Below are positions 34,332 to 43,362 of a DNA stretch of 64,000 bases, piece after piece; position 1 is the stretch's first letter, and the number at the start of each line of letters is the position of its first letter. The DNA comes from Spirosoma agri (GTDB lineage: Bacteria > Bacteroidota > Bacteroidia > Cytophagales > Spirosomataceae). The stretch is taken from the NCBI RefSeq assembly GCF_010747415.1, contig NZ_JAAGNZ010000001.1:62001-126000 (forward strand), given 5' to 3'. The position numbers and the translations under genes are program-made. The notes under the pieces are model-generated. The model was not told the DNA's origin, did no database searches, and worked only from the letters and a program-made list of their open reading frames with translations.

Positions 34332-34539
34332 GTGTCCTTTACCAGTAAAAGTGCTTCGTCAGCGAAAATAGCCTACGCCTTTCTTCCTGAAAAAAAAGAC
34401 GACAATGCCGAAGATTGATGAAAAGGAGAGTTGCGTAAAATCCATTAAAATTTCGCTGAAGTTTCATTGTAATATAGATTTTAGATATCATTGTATGATT
34501 ATATAATAGTTGTATTATATCGGGCCGTTTATCAACACG

Positions 34540-35313
34540 ATGACGAGACAAAATAAATATCGAACCCGCCGGTTATTTGACCTGCATGAATTCATTCAGG
34601 ATCACTTCACCAAGTCGGACTGGATCAAGGTGGGCTACCTCACCGATAGTGTCGAATTGATCGAAGATCATCCGCGACTGCTCCGAAGTCTGGACTTTAA
34701 AGATGATGATTATGAGGGAAATAGCTTACAGGTATTGTCAAAACTGATCAGCGAAAGCAGCGGCAATCTGCACGAGCTTGAGCATTTTGTGGAAGCCAAA
34801 AAAGCAACCATGACGCGACCCGTTCGGGAAGTGCCGGATTTTGTTTCGACCGTTCACACCGCTACGCCAGATCGGGTTATCACATTTGCTCCGGATGTAT
34901 TCCGAATTCCGGACAAGCAGGTTGAATCGAATGTGCTCTCCGTTATGATGCCGTTTGAAAGTAGATTCAACGGAACCTATACCGCCATCCGGAACGTATG
35001 CGCTAAATTGGGTATTGCCTGTAAGCGGGCCGATGATATCTGGGACAATAGTATTCTGATTCAGGATGTGTTCGATCTGATTTATACGTCGAAGGCGGTT
35101 ATCACCGATTTTACGGACCGCAATCCGAACGTGTTTTACGAGACGGGCGTAGCGCATACGCTCGGCAAAATTGTCATTCCCATCACGCAGTCCGTCGGTG
35201 ATATTCCATTCGATCTGCGGCATCACCGCGCCCTAACGTACTTGTCGAACACAGAAGGTTTATTGAAACTGGAAGCCGATCTGGAAAAGAAACTGGCAAA
35301 AGTGTTTGGTTGA
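34540..35313 (+). CDS. Two-domain protein with deoxyribosyltransferase/TIR-like domain
   Basis: This 257-residue protein has a helical N-terminal domain (about 1-90) that I do not recognise but which resembles small adaptor domains of bacterial conflict systems. The C-terminal domain (about 130-215) has LSVMMPFESRFNGTY, AVITDFTDRNPN and VFYETGVAHTLGKIVI. This pattern matches the nucleoside 2-deoxyribosyltransferase/DRHyd superfold. The catalytic Glu corresponds to Glu201 (FYETG). Such domains cleave N-glycosidic bonds of nucleotides or NAD and occur in defence effectors, so a phage-defence or nucleotide-sensing role is a fair guess. The ATG at 34540 follows an unusually AT-rich leader. It is apparently monocistronic or loosely linked to the next gene (62 bp away). 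Confidence 0.7.
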   Translation: MTRQNKYRTRRLFDLHEFIQDHFTKSDWIKVGYLTDSVELIEDHPRLLRSLDFKDDDYEGNSLQVLSKLISESSGNLHELEHFVEAKKATMTRPVREVPDFVSTVHTATPDRVITFAPDVFRIPDKQVESNVLSVMMPFESRFNGTYTAIRNVCAKLGIACKRADDIWDNSILIQDVFDLIYTSKAVITDFTDRNPNVFYETGVAHTLGKIVIPITQSVGDIPFDLRHHRALTYLSNTEGLLKLEADLEKKLAKVFG

Positions 35314-35375
35314 CCTTTTAGCCTTACTTGTCGTATATTCGGGGAAACCTTCGCTCCAACGATCCCCGGCTTTTT

Positions 35376-36542
35376 ATGCAATCGTTCGTTTCGACAAGTA
35401 CGGCCAACGTTCAGAATTCCCCGCTTGCTTCCAGTCGGTTGCTGTCCCTCGACTTCTTTCGGGGTTTGACCGTTGCGGCTATGATTCTGGTCAACAACCC
35501 CGGTGACTGGGGCCACATTTATGCCCCACTGGAACATGCTCCGTGGAACGGCTGGACACCCACTGATCTGATTTTTCCCTTCTTTCTGTTCATCGTCGGT
35601 GTATCGATTACGTTCGCCCTGGCCGGAGCCAAAGGACAAGCTACGCTGGCAAACGGCATTGTCGGAAAAATTGTGAAGCGTAGCCTGACGCTGTTCCTGC
35701 TTGGGCTTTTTCTTAATTTCTTTCCGAAGTTCGATGTGTCAACCGTACGGATTCCGGGCGTGTTGCAGCGAATCGCACTGGTGTATCTGGCCTGTTCGCT
35801 TATCTTTCTGAAAACGACCCCACGTCAGCAACTTTATCTGCTCGTTTGTTTACTGATTGGCTACTGGCTGGTAATGACGCAGGTGCCCGTTCCTGGCGTT
35901 GGTTACGCAAATCTCAATCCTGAAACGAATCTGTCCGCCTGGTTCGACCGGACGTTTATCACTCCCGCCCACGTTTACAAACCCGCTAAGGTCTGGGACC
36001 CGGAAGGGTTGTTGAGTACGCTCCCCGCTATCGGAACCGGACTGTTGGGCGTTTTGACCGGAACCTGGTTACGCGCGAATCGATCCGCAGCCGAGAAAGT
36101 CGCCGGACTTTTTACCGCTGGCTGTCTGGTGGCTTTGGCCGGCCTAATCTGGAACAGTTTCTTTCCGATCAATAAAGCATTATGGACCAGCTCCTTCGTT
36201 CTGTTGGCCGGTGGCCTGGCTATGGTTGTTCTGGCCCTCTGCTACTGGCTGATTGATGTAAGAAATGCCCGCTGGGGTGTGTTGCCATTTGTAGCCTTCG
36301 GGGTAAATGCCATCACCGTATTTTTTCTGTCCGGACTGATTCCGCGCATCATGAACCTGATCCACGTAAAGCAGGCAGACGGGACGGAATTGGGGTTGAA
36401 AGAGTATTTGTATCGTTCCTTCATCGTCCCGCTTTTTGCCGATCCGATCAACGCGTCACTGGCCGGAGCGTTGACCTTCGTACTGATCTGGTTTGGCATT
36501 CTGTGGTGGATGTACCGAAAAAATGTTATTATTAAGGTGTGA
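35376..36542 (+). CDS. HGSNAT/DUF5009-like membrane acyltransferase
   Basis: This multi-pass membrane protein of about 388 residues has ten or so hydrophobic segments. The first domain has the family signature SLDFFRGLTVAAMILVNNPG and the downstream WTPTDLIFPFFLFIVG, as in heparan-alpha-glucosaminide N-acetyltransferase homologues of Bacteroidota. A role in acetylating or otherwise decorating a cell-envelope sugar across the inner membrane is expected by family; the substrate is unknown. ATG 35376 was chosen; the frame extends further upstream only with a TTG start. It is translationally coupled (GTGA overlap) to a small unknown membrane protein. Confidence 0.85.
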   Translation: MQSFVSTSTANVQNSPLASSRLLSLDFFRGLTVAAMILVNNPGDWGHIYAPLEHAPWNGWTPTDLIFPFFLFIVGVSITFALAGAKGQATLANGIVGKIVKRSLTLFLLGLFLNFFPKFDVSTVRIPGVLQRIALVYLACSLIFLKTTPRQQLYLLVCLLIGYWLVMTQVPVPGVGYANLNPETNLSAWFDRTFITPAHVYKPAKVWDPEGLLSTLPAIGTGLLGVLTGTWLRANRSAAEKVAGLFTAGCLVALAGLIWNSFFPINKALWTSSFVLLAGGLAMVVLALCYWLIDVRNARWGVLPFVAFGVNAITVFFLSGLIPRIMNLIHVKQADGTELGLKEYLYRSFIVPLFADPINASLAGALTFVLIWFGILWWMYRKNVIIKV

Positions 36543-36934
36543 GTCAGCACACAAAGGACCTTAAAGAACAGATCGAACGCATCCTGCGCTGGGAGCCATC
36601 CTCACATTGGCGGCCCCGCGATTTTGCGCAGTTGAGCGAGCTTATCCAGATACATACACGACAGCCTGTAGACGCACGGGCCCTACAAATATTCTGGGAG
36701 ACATCCGAACTGAGTTCCCCTGACATGCTGGATACGCTGGCCAATTTCGCTGATTATGCCGATTGGAACGATTTCTACACCCGGAACCAATATGGTACGG
36801 TGGCCATTGACGACGAAACGGCGCTGACGCACCCGCCAATGTGGGAAATCCCGATACGATGGGTCATTATGATCTACTGGTTTTCTGTTGTTGCCTCCAT
36901 CGTCGTCGCATTTTTGTTAGTGTGGAAACGATAA
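36539..36934 (+). CDS. Unknown small membrane protein coupled to the acyltransferase
   Basis: This 131-residue protein is not recognised. Residues 1-105 are soluble, charged and probably helical, with many Trp residues and no signal peptide. The C-terminal 25 residues form one membrane segment (WVIMIYWFSVVASIVVAFLLVW) ending in KR, suggesting a tail-anchored protein facing the cytoplasm. The GTG start overlaps the acyltransferase stop by four bases, implying coupled translation and a linked role. It could be a helper or regulator of the acyltransferase. No paralogue is seen in the window. Confidence 0.75.
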   Translation: MSQHTKDLKEQIERILRWEPSSHWRPRDFAQLSELIQIHTRQPVDARALQIFWETSELSSPDMLDTLANFADYADWNDFYTRNQYGTVAIDDETALTHPPMWEIPIRWVIMIYWFSVVASIVVAFLLVWKR

Positions 36935-37062
36935 ACGTTTCGGGGCATTAACGCGTTAATTAATTAAGAATAACGACGATTGAACGACTTATACCGTCTC
37001 AGTCTTTTCGTCTCCCTTCTTTTGTCCGAAGTAAGAACCACAACCCAATCCTGAACGACCGA

Positions 37063-39927
37063 ATGGTACGTTTTCCGCTCACACTGACCTTGTTGTTCAG
37101 TGCTACGCTCGTGCTGGCGCAATCAGCACCTAAACCAAAAAAAACGGCCGCCAAACCAGCATCGGCGGTACGAACAACGCCGTCGACGGCTGCTTCGCTC
37201 AATAGCCCTATCCCGCTGGACCCTGCCGTAAAGGTCGGTAAGCTGCCCAACGGCCTGACGTATTACATCCGTAAAAATGCCGAACCGAAAAACCGGGCCG
37301 AACTGCGGCTGGTCATCCGGGCCGGATCGGTGCTGGAGAACGACAATCAGCAGGGGCTGGCCCACTTCATGGAGCACATGGAGTTTAATGGCACCAAAAA
37401 TTTCCCAAAAAATGAGCTGGTCAACTTTTTGCAATCATCCGGAGTGCGCTTCGGAGCCGATCTAAATGCCTATACGGGTTTCGACGAAACGGTCTATCAG
37501 CTGCCCGTTCCAACCGATTCGGCCAACGTGTTTCGGCAGGCGTTCCAGATTCTGGAAGACTGGGCCCATAATGCCACGATCGATCCGAAGGAAGTCGATA
37601 AAGAACGGGGTGTTATTCTGGAAGAACGGCGGCTCGGACGCGGAGCTGGCCAGCGGATGCGCGACGAATATTTTCCAATTCTGTTGAATAATTCGCAGTA
37701 TTCGAAGCGGCTGCCTATTGGTACGGAACAGGTATTGACAACGTTCAAACCCGAAACGTTGCGCCAGTTTTACCAGGACTGGTATCGGCCTGATCTAATG
37801 GCCGTTATTGCTGTTGGCGACTTTGACATGAAAGAGGTGGAAGGCATCATTCGGGAAAAGTTCGGGCGCATTCCAGCAGTTAAAGACCCAAAGCCACGGA
37901 CTGAGTACGACATCCCGGCGCATAAAGACACAAAAGTGGTCATTGTGACCGACCCAGAGCAACCCAACACGGTGGTGCAGGTGATTTACAAGCGACCAGA
38001 GATCAAAGAAAAAAACTTGAACGATCTGCGCGAAAGCATTAAACGTGGCTTATTCAACACAATGCTTGGTAACCGGATTCAAGAGTTGACGCAACAGGCC
38101 GACCCACCGTTTCTGGGCGGCTATAGCAACTATAGTGACTTTTTGGGTAACCTGGACGCGTTCACCTCGATTGCGGTTGCTAAAGAAGGCAACGTCGAAC
38201 GGGCGATTCGGGCGGTGCTCGACGAGAATGCCCGTGTCAAACAATTTGGTTTTACCCCCACTGAACTGGCGCGCGCAAAGCAGGAATTTCTGACGAACGT
38301 CGAACAGGCGTACAGTGAGCGCGACAAGACCCGGTCAGTCAACTACGTTAATGAATACGTTCAGAATTTTACGGATAAAGAGCCGTACACGAGCATCGAG
38401 TTCTATTATGACTTCCTGAAAAAAGAGCAGGGCGGTATCAAGCTCGATGAAGTGAACGCGCTGGTCGATCAGTTTATCCATAACGATAACCGGGCCGTTA
38501 TTGTGATGGCTCCCGAAAAGGATAAAGCAAAACTGCCATCGGTCGAGCAGATTATTGGGTACGTAGACAATGCCGGAAAGGGGCTGACTGCCTACGATGA
38601 CAAAACGCTCGATAGTCCATTGCTGGCTACGCAGCCAACGGGTTCGCCGGTTGTGAGCGAGAAGCAAATCAAGGATATTGGCGTGACGGAGTGGACGCTG
38701 AAGAATGGCGCCCGCGTGGTCCTGAAGCCGACTAATTTCAAGAATGATCAGGTTCTTTTCTCCGGCAGTAGCTTCGGCGGCACATCGCTCTACGAGCTGA
38801 ACGATTTTATGACGGCCCGGTTCTCATCTACGCTGGCGGCTATGGGCGGTACGGGTGCCTACAATCAGGTCCAGTTGGGTAAATTTTTGTCCGGTAAGCA
38901 AGTGAGCGTATTTCCGTTCGTGGGTGAGCTAAGCGAGGGCGTGAACGGTAGCGCGGCTCCAAAAGATCTGGAAACGGCGCTTCAGCTCCTGTACAGCTAC
39001 TTTACGCAACCCCGTAAAGACGCGGATGTGGTGAAAGGCTTCCTGTCCAACCAGCGGAGCGCATTACAGAACCAGATCAATACGCCAACCCCGCAGCGGG
39101 TCTTTCAGGATACGGTGCAGGTGACGCTGGGGGCCAACAATCCCCGTCGGCAGCCGCTCAAACCCGATGATCTGGATAAAATCGATCTGGATAAAGCCCT
39201 AAAAATCTACCAGGAACGGTTCGCCAACGCGGGAGATTTTACGTTCTACTTCGTTGGGAATTTTAAGGAAGATCAGCTAAAGCCGCTCGTGGAGAAATAC
39301 ATTGGTGGGTTACCGTCGACCGGCAAAACGGAGAAGTTTAAAGACTTGGGCATCCGGATTCCGGCGGGGCAACTTAGCAAAACGGTGTACAAGGGCGTCG
39401 ATCCGAAAGCCTCTGTGCAACTGGTCTATAGCGGAGAACTAAGCTGGTCGCCCGAAATGACAACGCAGTTAGACGCACTGGCTGAAGTACTCGAAATCAA
39501 GCTGATCGAAAAACTGCGGGAAGAAGAAAGTGGTGTTTACGGTGTTGGGGCCAGTGCCGCCTACAGCAAGTATCCGGTCTCACGCTACACCTTCCGGATC
39601 AGTTTCGGCTGTGCACCCGATAACGTAGAGAAGCTGATTGCCAAAACGCAGGAGTTGATCAATGATTTGAAACAGAAAGGGGCCTCGCCCGTCGATATTG
39701 CCAAATTCAAGGCCGAAACCCGGCGCGAAACAGAAGTGCAGCTAAAAGATAATCAGTTCTGGCTTGGCTATTTGCAGAACCAATACTACAACGGTGACGC
39801 GCCCGATGAGGTGCTGCACGAAAAAGAACAGCTGGATAAGGTAACCGTCCAAAGCACGAAAGCAGCTGCCAATAACTACTTCGGCCCTAATTTCATTCGT
39901 CTGGTGTTGATGCCGGAAAAAAAATAG
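37063..39927 (+). CDS. M16 family zinc metallopeptidase
   Basis: This 954-residue protein has a signal peptide (PLTLTLLFSATLVLAQ), a basic Pro/Ala-rich linker, and two M16 peptidase halves of about 450 residues. The N-terminal half keeps the inverted zinc motif HFMEH (about residues 105-109) with ERGVILEERR as the distal zinc Glu. The C-terminal half lacks such a motif and is probably the inactive partner, the usual M16 arrangement. It should be periplasmic or outer-membrane associated and degrade peptides. It is a single gene with a strong terminator downstream. Confidence 0.92.
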   Translation: MVRFPLTLTLLFSATLVLAQSAPKPKKTAAKPASAVRTTPSTAASLNSPIPLDPAVKVGKLPNGLTYYIRKNAEPKNRAELRLVIRAGSVLENDNQQGLAHFMEHMEFNGTKNFPKNELVNFLQSSGVRFGADLNAYTGFDETVYQLPVPTDSANVFRQAFQILEDWAHNATIDPKEVDKERGVILEERRLGRGAGQRMRDEYFPILLNNSQYSKRLPIGTEQVLTTFKPETLRQFYQDWYRPDLMAVIAVGDFDMKEVEGIIREKFGRIPAVKDPKPRTEYDIPAHKDTKVVIVTDPEQPNTVVQVIYKRPEIKEKNLNDLRESIKRGLFNTMLGNRIQELTQQADPPFLGGYSNYSDFLGNLDAFTSIAVAKEGNVERAIRAVLDENARVKQFGFTPTELARAKQEFLTNVEQAYSERDKTRSVNYVNEYVQNFTDKEPYTSIEFYYDFLKKEQGGIKLDEVNALVDQFIHNDNRAVIVMAPEKDKAKLPSVEQIIGYVDNAGKGLTAYDDKTLDSPLLATQPTGSPVVSEKQIKDIGVTEWTLKNGARVVLKPTNFKNDQVLFSGSSFGGTSLYELNDFMTARFSSTLAAMGGTGAYNQVQLGKFLSGKQVSVFPFVGELSEGVNGSAAPKDLETALQLLYSYFTQPRKDADVVKGFLSNQRSALQNQINTPTPQRVFQDTVQVTLGANNPRRQPLKPDDLDKIDLDKALKIYQERFANAGDFTFYFVGNFKEDQLKPLVEKYIGGLPSTGKTEKFKDLGIRIPAGQLSKTVYKGVDPKASVQLVYSGELSWSPEMTTQLDALAEVLEIKLIEKLREEESGVYGVGASAAYSKYPVSRYTFRISFGCAPDNVEKLIAKTQELINDLKQKGASPVDIAKFKAETRRETEVQLKDNQFWLGYLQNQYYNGDAPDEVLHEKEQLDKVTVQSTKAAANNYFGPNFIRLVLMPEKK

Positions 39928-39949
39928 AACTAGTAAGTATCAGGTAATA

Positions 39950-40006
39950 ATCGTCCGTAGACAGTGGCTTTACTGAAGGCACCGTCTACGGACGATTCCT
40001 TTTTTA
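39950..40006 (+). terminator. Terminator after the M16 peptidase gene
   Basis: ATCGTCCGTAGACAGTG (39950-39966) pairs with CACCGTCTACGGACGAT (39980-39996) over 17 bp with one mismatch, and a TTCCTTTTTT tract follows. Confidence 0.85.
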
Positions 40007-40107
40007 TGGATTTTCCAAATGCGGCTTGCTGGTAGACACGCCGTTTGCTCAGCCACTCAGTCAATAGCCCTCTTTGCTCAGAAGATCAAGCCGTTAACTA
40101 AAGAGAT

Positions 40108-40140
40108 TTGCAAGAATGATACTCAATTCTGTACGTTTGG
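40108..40140 (+). promoter_or_regulatory. Promoter of the ScyD/ScyE-like gene
   Basis: TTTG (40108-40111) and TACGTTTG (40133-40140) are spaced by 21 nt, a good Bacteroidota promoter, and leave a leader of about 85 nt before ATG 40232. The remaining 40007-40107 stretch shows nothing supported. Confidence 0.6.
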
Positions 40141-40231
40141 CAGGTTGATGAGTCATGGGCTAATCGAGAAAAATCAGATACGGCACCCGGACTTTTCTGA
40201 AACAGTACACGCTTCCTATTCCTACGTAAAA

Positions 40232-41242
40232 ATGACTGTTATGCGCTACAAACTGATTGCATTGAGTTCCATACTGGTTGGATCGCTCATCACGGGTTGC
40301 CAGGACCACCGGCTTGCCGCACCTAATTCGCTCCGGGTAACGACAATGGCTACTGGTCTACTGGGGCCAATCGGCGTCGATACAGACCCCGCCGGGCGAA
40401 TCTGGGTGACGGAGGCTGGTACGGGCAAAAACGACGGGCAAGTGTCGCTCGTGACCCCCGATGGGGTTGTGCACCCCGTTATTACGGGTTTCGATTCGGA
40501 AATTATCATGGGTGGTGAGCTGAACGGGTTGAACCACCTGCTCTTCGCCGACGGATGGTTGTATATACTTGGCTCGCACAGCAAACTGTATAAAGTCAAC
40601 GTTACCAATTATAAGGTCGGCGATCCGGTCCTTCTGGCGAAAGACCTTGTGCCGGAAGATAAGCGGCAGTTTATCCTGGATTATAAATTTGCCCAGGATA
40701 CCGAAGATACGCACCTGTACAACATGACTGTTGGCTTCGATGGCGACCTGTTCTTTACCGATGCGGGGGCCAATGCGATCATTCGCCGGACGAAAGCGGG
40801 TGTCTGGAGCGTCTTTTCTATCATACCTGGCGTTGCTAACCCCGCAGGGACCCTACCGCCTTTCAGCGAAAGTGTGCCGACGGGTATTGTGTTCGATGGG
40901 CAACGGCTTCTGGTCAGCACCTTGATCGGCTATCCATTTTTGTCGGGGCAGTCGGTTGTTTATGAGGTCGATCAGGCGGGGAATGCGTCAGCTCTCAAGA
41001 AAGGATTTACCAGCATCGTCGATATCAATCTGGAGACTAATCTGGGCCTATTGCTCTTGCAACATGGCGTGTTTGGGATGGGATTCACCCAGAAAACCGG
41101 CCAGCTAATTCAGGTGACGGCCAATGGTAATTCGGTGCTGGTTGATCAACTCAATCTGCCCACCGATCTCAAACAGACTGATGCAAACACGTATTATGTG
41201 ACCAGCCTGGGTGATCGGTCGCTGCTGAAAATCACCAGATAG
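40232..41242 (+). CDS. ScyD/ScyE-like beta-propeller lipoprotein
   Basis: This 336-residue protein has a lipoprotein signal (LIALSSILVGSLITGC, Cys about 20) and NHL/SMP-30-like propeller repeats: GLLGPIGVDTDPAGRIWVTEAGTG, YNMTVGFDGDLFFTDAGANA and VPTGIVFDGQRLLVSTL. The GTGKNDGQVSLVTPDG segment is typical of the ScyD/ScyE family. The family name comes from cyanobacterial scytonemin clusters, but no such genes are near and the role here is open. It should be anchored in the envelope. Start ATG 40232 gives the lipoprotein signal; the longer open frame upstream lacks support. Confidence 0.82.
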   Translation: MTVMRYKLIALSSILVGSLITGCQDHRLAAPNSLRVTTMATGLLGPIGVDTDPAGRIWVTEAGTGKNDGQVSLVTPDGVVHPVITGFDSEIIMGGELNGLNHLLFADGWLYILGSHSKLYKVNVTNYKVGDPVLLAKDLVPEDKRQFILDYKFAQDTEDTHLYNMTVGFDGDLFFTDAGANAIIRRTKAGVWSVFSIIPGVANPAGTLPPFSESVPTGIVFDGQRLLVSTLIGYPFLSGQSVVYEVDQAGNASALKKGFTSIVDINLETNLGLLLLQHGVFGMGFTQKTGQLIQVTANGNSVLVDQLNLPTDLKQTDANTYYVTSLGDRSLLKITR

Positions 41243-41247
41243 ACCGT

Positions 41248-41286
41248 CGGTACACGCTGGATCAACCCGCGCTGGTGCCGGTTTTT
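41248..41286 (+). terminator. Weak terminator after the ScyD/ScyE-like gene
   Basis: CGGTAC (41248-41253) pairs with GTGCCG (41275-41280, one G-U), with a few extra bulged pairs inside and TTTTT following. The helix is imperfect. Confidence 0.4.
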
Positions 41287-41407
41287 ACTGCGTTTTACTA
41301 GCTTCTTTATTGAGTTCAGTGCCCGTGTGCTTCCCGGATGAACCGGCTAGCTGGCTGCCTAGTGCCTGTCAGGTTGGAATGCTCATAAACCTCATTCGTT
41401 AACCACC

Positions 41408-42280
41408 ATGTTAAAGAAAGTACTTAAATGGACCGGTATCGTATTCGGTTCATTGTTACTTCTGCTCGTCGTCTTTTATTGCGTCGTCTATGTCAAAACC
41501 GAAGCGGGGATCAATAAAGTGTATGATATTAAACCCCAGACGCTGACTATTCCTGATGATTCCGCTTCGTATGCCTATGGCCGACACGTTGCCGAAATCA
41601 GGGGTTGTCTCGGTTGTCATGGGGGTGACTTAGCTACTGGTGAGGTATTTGCCGATGAAAACTCGCCCATCGGTTATTTGCAGGCCAGTAATATTACCAG
41701 TGGCAAAGGGGGTATTCACTACACCGATCAGGACTGGATCCGGTCGTTACGGCATGGAATCGGAAAAGACGGGAAGCCGCTCTGGTTTATGCCCTCGCAC
41801 GAGATTTGCGGTCTGTCAAACTACGACATGGCTGCCTTGATCAGCTACGTCAAAAAACAACCGCCCGTCGATAAAGTGACGCCACAGAAATCCCTTAAAC
41901 CGTTAGGCCGGGTGCTTACGTTTGCTGGCGAATTTCCACTTCTATCCGCCGAAAAAATTGATCACAATGCGATCTACGTTGACGACATAAAGGTAGCCGT
42001 CACTGCCGACTACGGAAAATACCTGGCCATCACCTGTACGGGTTGCCATACCGAGAATTTCAAGGGCGCTCCTTCGCATTCACCCGAACAGCCACCTATT
42101 CCCGACATTTCGTCGACGGGCAAGCTTGGCCAATGGTCGCAGGATGATTTTGTTAACCTGTTTCACACCGGAAAAACACCCGATGGTCGAGTCCTGAGTC
42201 AATACATGCCCGTCAAATCATTTACCTATTCCGACGATGAACTGAAAGCCATTTACTTATACTTGCATAGCGTAAAATGA
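41408..42280 (+). CDS. Dihaem c-type cytochrome
   Basis: This 290-residue protein has one N-terminal membrane anchor or signal (about residues 8-30) and two class I cytochrome c domains, with haem sites CLGCH near residue 66 and CTGCH near residue 214. Probable axial methionines are in LWFMPSHEI and SQYMPVKSF. It should face the periplasm, membrane-tethered, and carry electrons to or from a dehydrogenase or oxidase. No redox enzyme gene is adjacent. A terminator-like hairpin follows. Confidence 0.92.
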   Translation: MLKKVLKWTGIVFGSLLLLLVVFYCVVYVKTEAGINKVYDIKPQTLTIPDDSASYAYGRHVAEIRGCLGCHGGDLATGEVFADENSPIGYLQASNITSGKGGIHYTDQDWIRSLRHGIGKDGKPLWFMPSHEICGLSNYDMAALISYVKKQPPVDKVTPQKSLKPLGRVLTFAGEFPLLSAEKIDHNAIYVDDIKVAVTADYGKYLAITCTGCHTENFKGAPSHSPEQPPIPDISSTGKLGQWSQDDFVNLFHTGKTPDGRVLSQYMPVKSFTYSDDELKAIYLYLHSVK

Positions 42281-42282
42281 GC

Positions 42283-42343
42283 AGGTGTAAGCACGAGCGT
42301 GTTCCGAAAGACAAGCCTGATCTTAGCCTACACCTTTTTTTTA
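42283..42343 (+). terminator. Terminator after the cytochrome gene
   Basis: AGGTGTAAGC (42283-42292) pairs with GCCTACACCT (42326-42335) with one mismatch, followed by a run of eight T residues. The loop is long (33 nt). Confidence 0.55.
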
Positions 42344-42374
42344 CTCGGGTGCGCCTAATATTGATCACACACGG

Positions 42375-42403
42375 TTGCTATAAACCAGAATCTCCTACCT
42401 TTG
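42375..42403 (+). promoter_or_regulatory. Promoter of the thiamine operon
   Basis: TTG (42375-42377) and TACCTTTG (42396-42403) are 18 nt apart. Transcription would start just before the TPP riboswitch. Confidence 0.6.
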
Positions 42404-42410
42404 CCAAACA

Positions 42411-42497
42411 ACTTTAGGGGTGTCAGTACCAAACTGGTCTGACTGAGAGGATACCCTCATTACCTGATGCAGTTCGTACTGCCGTAGGGAAAAGTTA
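42411..42497 (+). promoter_or_regulatory. TPP riboswitch (THI element)
   Basis: The conserved core is readable: ACTTTAGGGGTGTC, then CTGACTGAGAGGATACCC, ACCTGATGCAGTTCGTACTGC and finally GTAGGGAAAAGT. These are the paired elements and the CUGAGA and ACCUGAU pieces that bind thiamine pyrophosphate. It sits 59 bases before thiM ATG, so TPP should repress the thiMED-tenA operon. No separate terminator stem is obvious before thiM, so control may act on translation initiation. Confidence 0.96.
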
Positions 42498-42555
42498 ACG
42501 AGATGCTATCTGCTCTCCGCTAAAGTTGCTGTTTAGTCTATTCATTAACAGCAGT

Positions 42556-43362
42556 ATGGCACAATCATCCCAAGCAATCTGGACCGACGTCGAGCATATT
42601 CGTGTTCAGGCTCCGCTTATTCACAACATTACCAATTTCGTGGTTATGAACAACACGGCCAATGCCTTACTGGCGTTGGGGGCTTCACCCGCGATGGTTC
42701 ATGCGCCGGAAGAGGTCGAAGAGTTCGTAGCAATCTCCAGCGCGCTGGTCGTCAACATCGGTACGCTCGACAGTACGTTTGTGGCAGGCATGAAACTCGC
42801 CATGCAACGGGCCAAAGCACTCGGCAAACCCGTCGTTTTTGATCCGGTTGGCGTTGGCGCAACCACTTTCCGGAACCAGGTTAGTCAGGAGCTGTTAACG
42901 CTGGCTGCGCCCGACGTTATTCGGGGTAATGCATCAGAAATTATGGCGCTGGCTGGCCTGAATGCCCAAACCAAAGGCGTTGATAGTCTCTTCGGATCGG
43001 ATGCCGCCATCGATGCGGCCAAACGCCTGAGTTCGGTCTGGAGTTGCGTGGTCGTCGTTAGTGGTGCCGTTGATTACATCATTCAGGGTGAACGCGTAGC
43101 GGCCATCGCCAACGGTCATCCGCTCATGGCGAAGGTGACTGGAATGGGCTGCACGGCAACTGCGCTGACAGGGGCTTTTGCCGCCGTAAATACCGATTAT
43201 TTTCAGGCGGCTACGCACGCTATGGCGGTAATGGGTATCGCGGGTGAACTGGCTGCTGAACAAAAATCGGCGCCTGGCAGTCTGCAAGTTAACTTTCTCG
43301 ATGCGCTGCATGAACTGACCGCAGCTACCATCACGGATCGACTTCAACTGACGCAATCGTGA
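42556..43362 (+). CDS. thiM: Hydroxyethylthiazole kinase
   Basis: This 268-residue ribokinase-fold enzyme phosphorylates the thiazole moiety (HET) for thiamine salvage. Seen are PLIHNITNFVVMNNTANALLALGASPAM at the start, GKPVVFDPVGVGATTFR, IRGNASEIMAL and the GMGCTATALTGAF ATP/catalytic motif near the C terminus. It is cytoplasmic. ATG 42556 is chosen; a TTG 30 bases upstream is in frame. First gene after the TPP riboswitch; its stop overlaps the thiE start by four bases (GTGA). Confidence 0.96.
   Translation: MAQSSQAIWTDVEHIRVQAPLIHNITNFVVMNNTANALLALGASPAMVHAPEEVEEFVAISSALVVNIGTLDSTFVAGMKLAMQRAKALGKPVVFDPVGVGATTFRNQVSQELLTLAAPDVIRGNASEIMALAGLNAQTKGVDSLFGSDAAIDAAKRLSSVWSCVVVVSGAVDYIIQGERVAAIANGHPLMAKVTGMGCTATALTGAFAAVNTDYFQAATHAMAVMGIAGELAAEQKSAPGSLQVNFLDALHELTAATITDRLQLTQS

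Noticed and set aside
40019..40231. Long N-terminal extension of the ScyD/ScyE-like protein
   Set aside because: The extension has no family similarity, would bury the lipoprotein signal, and contains a good promoter; ATG 40232 is a better start.
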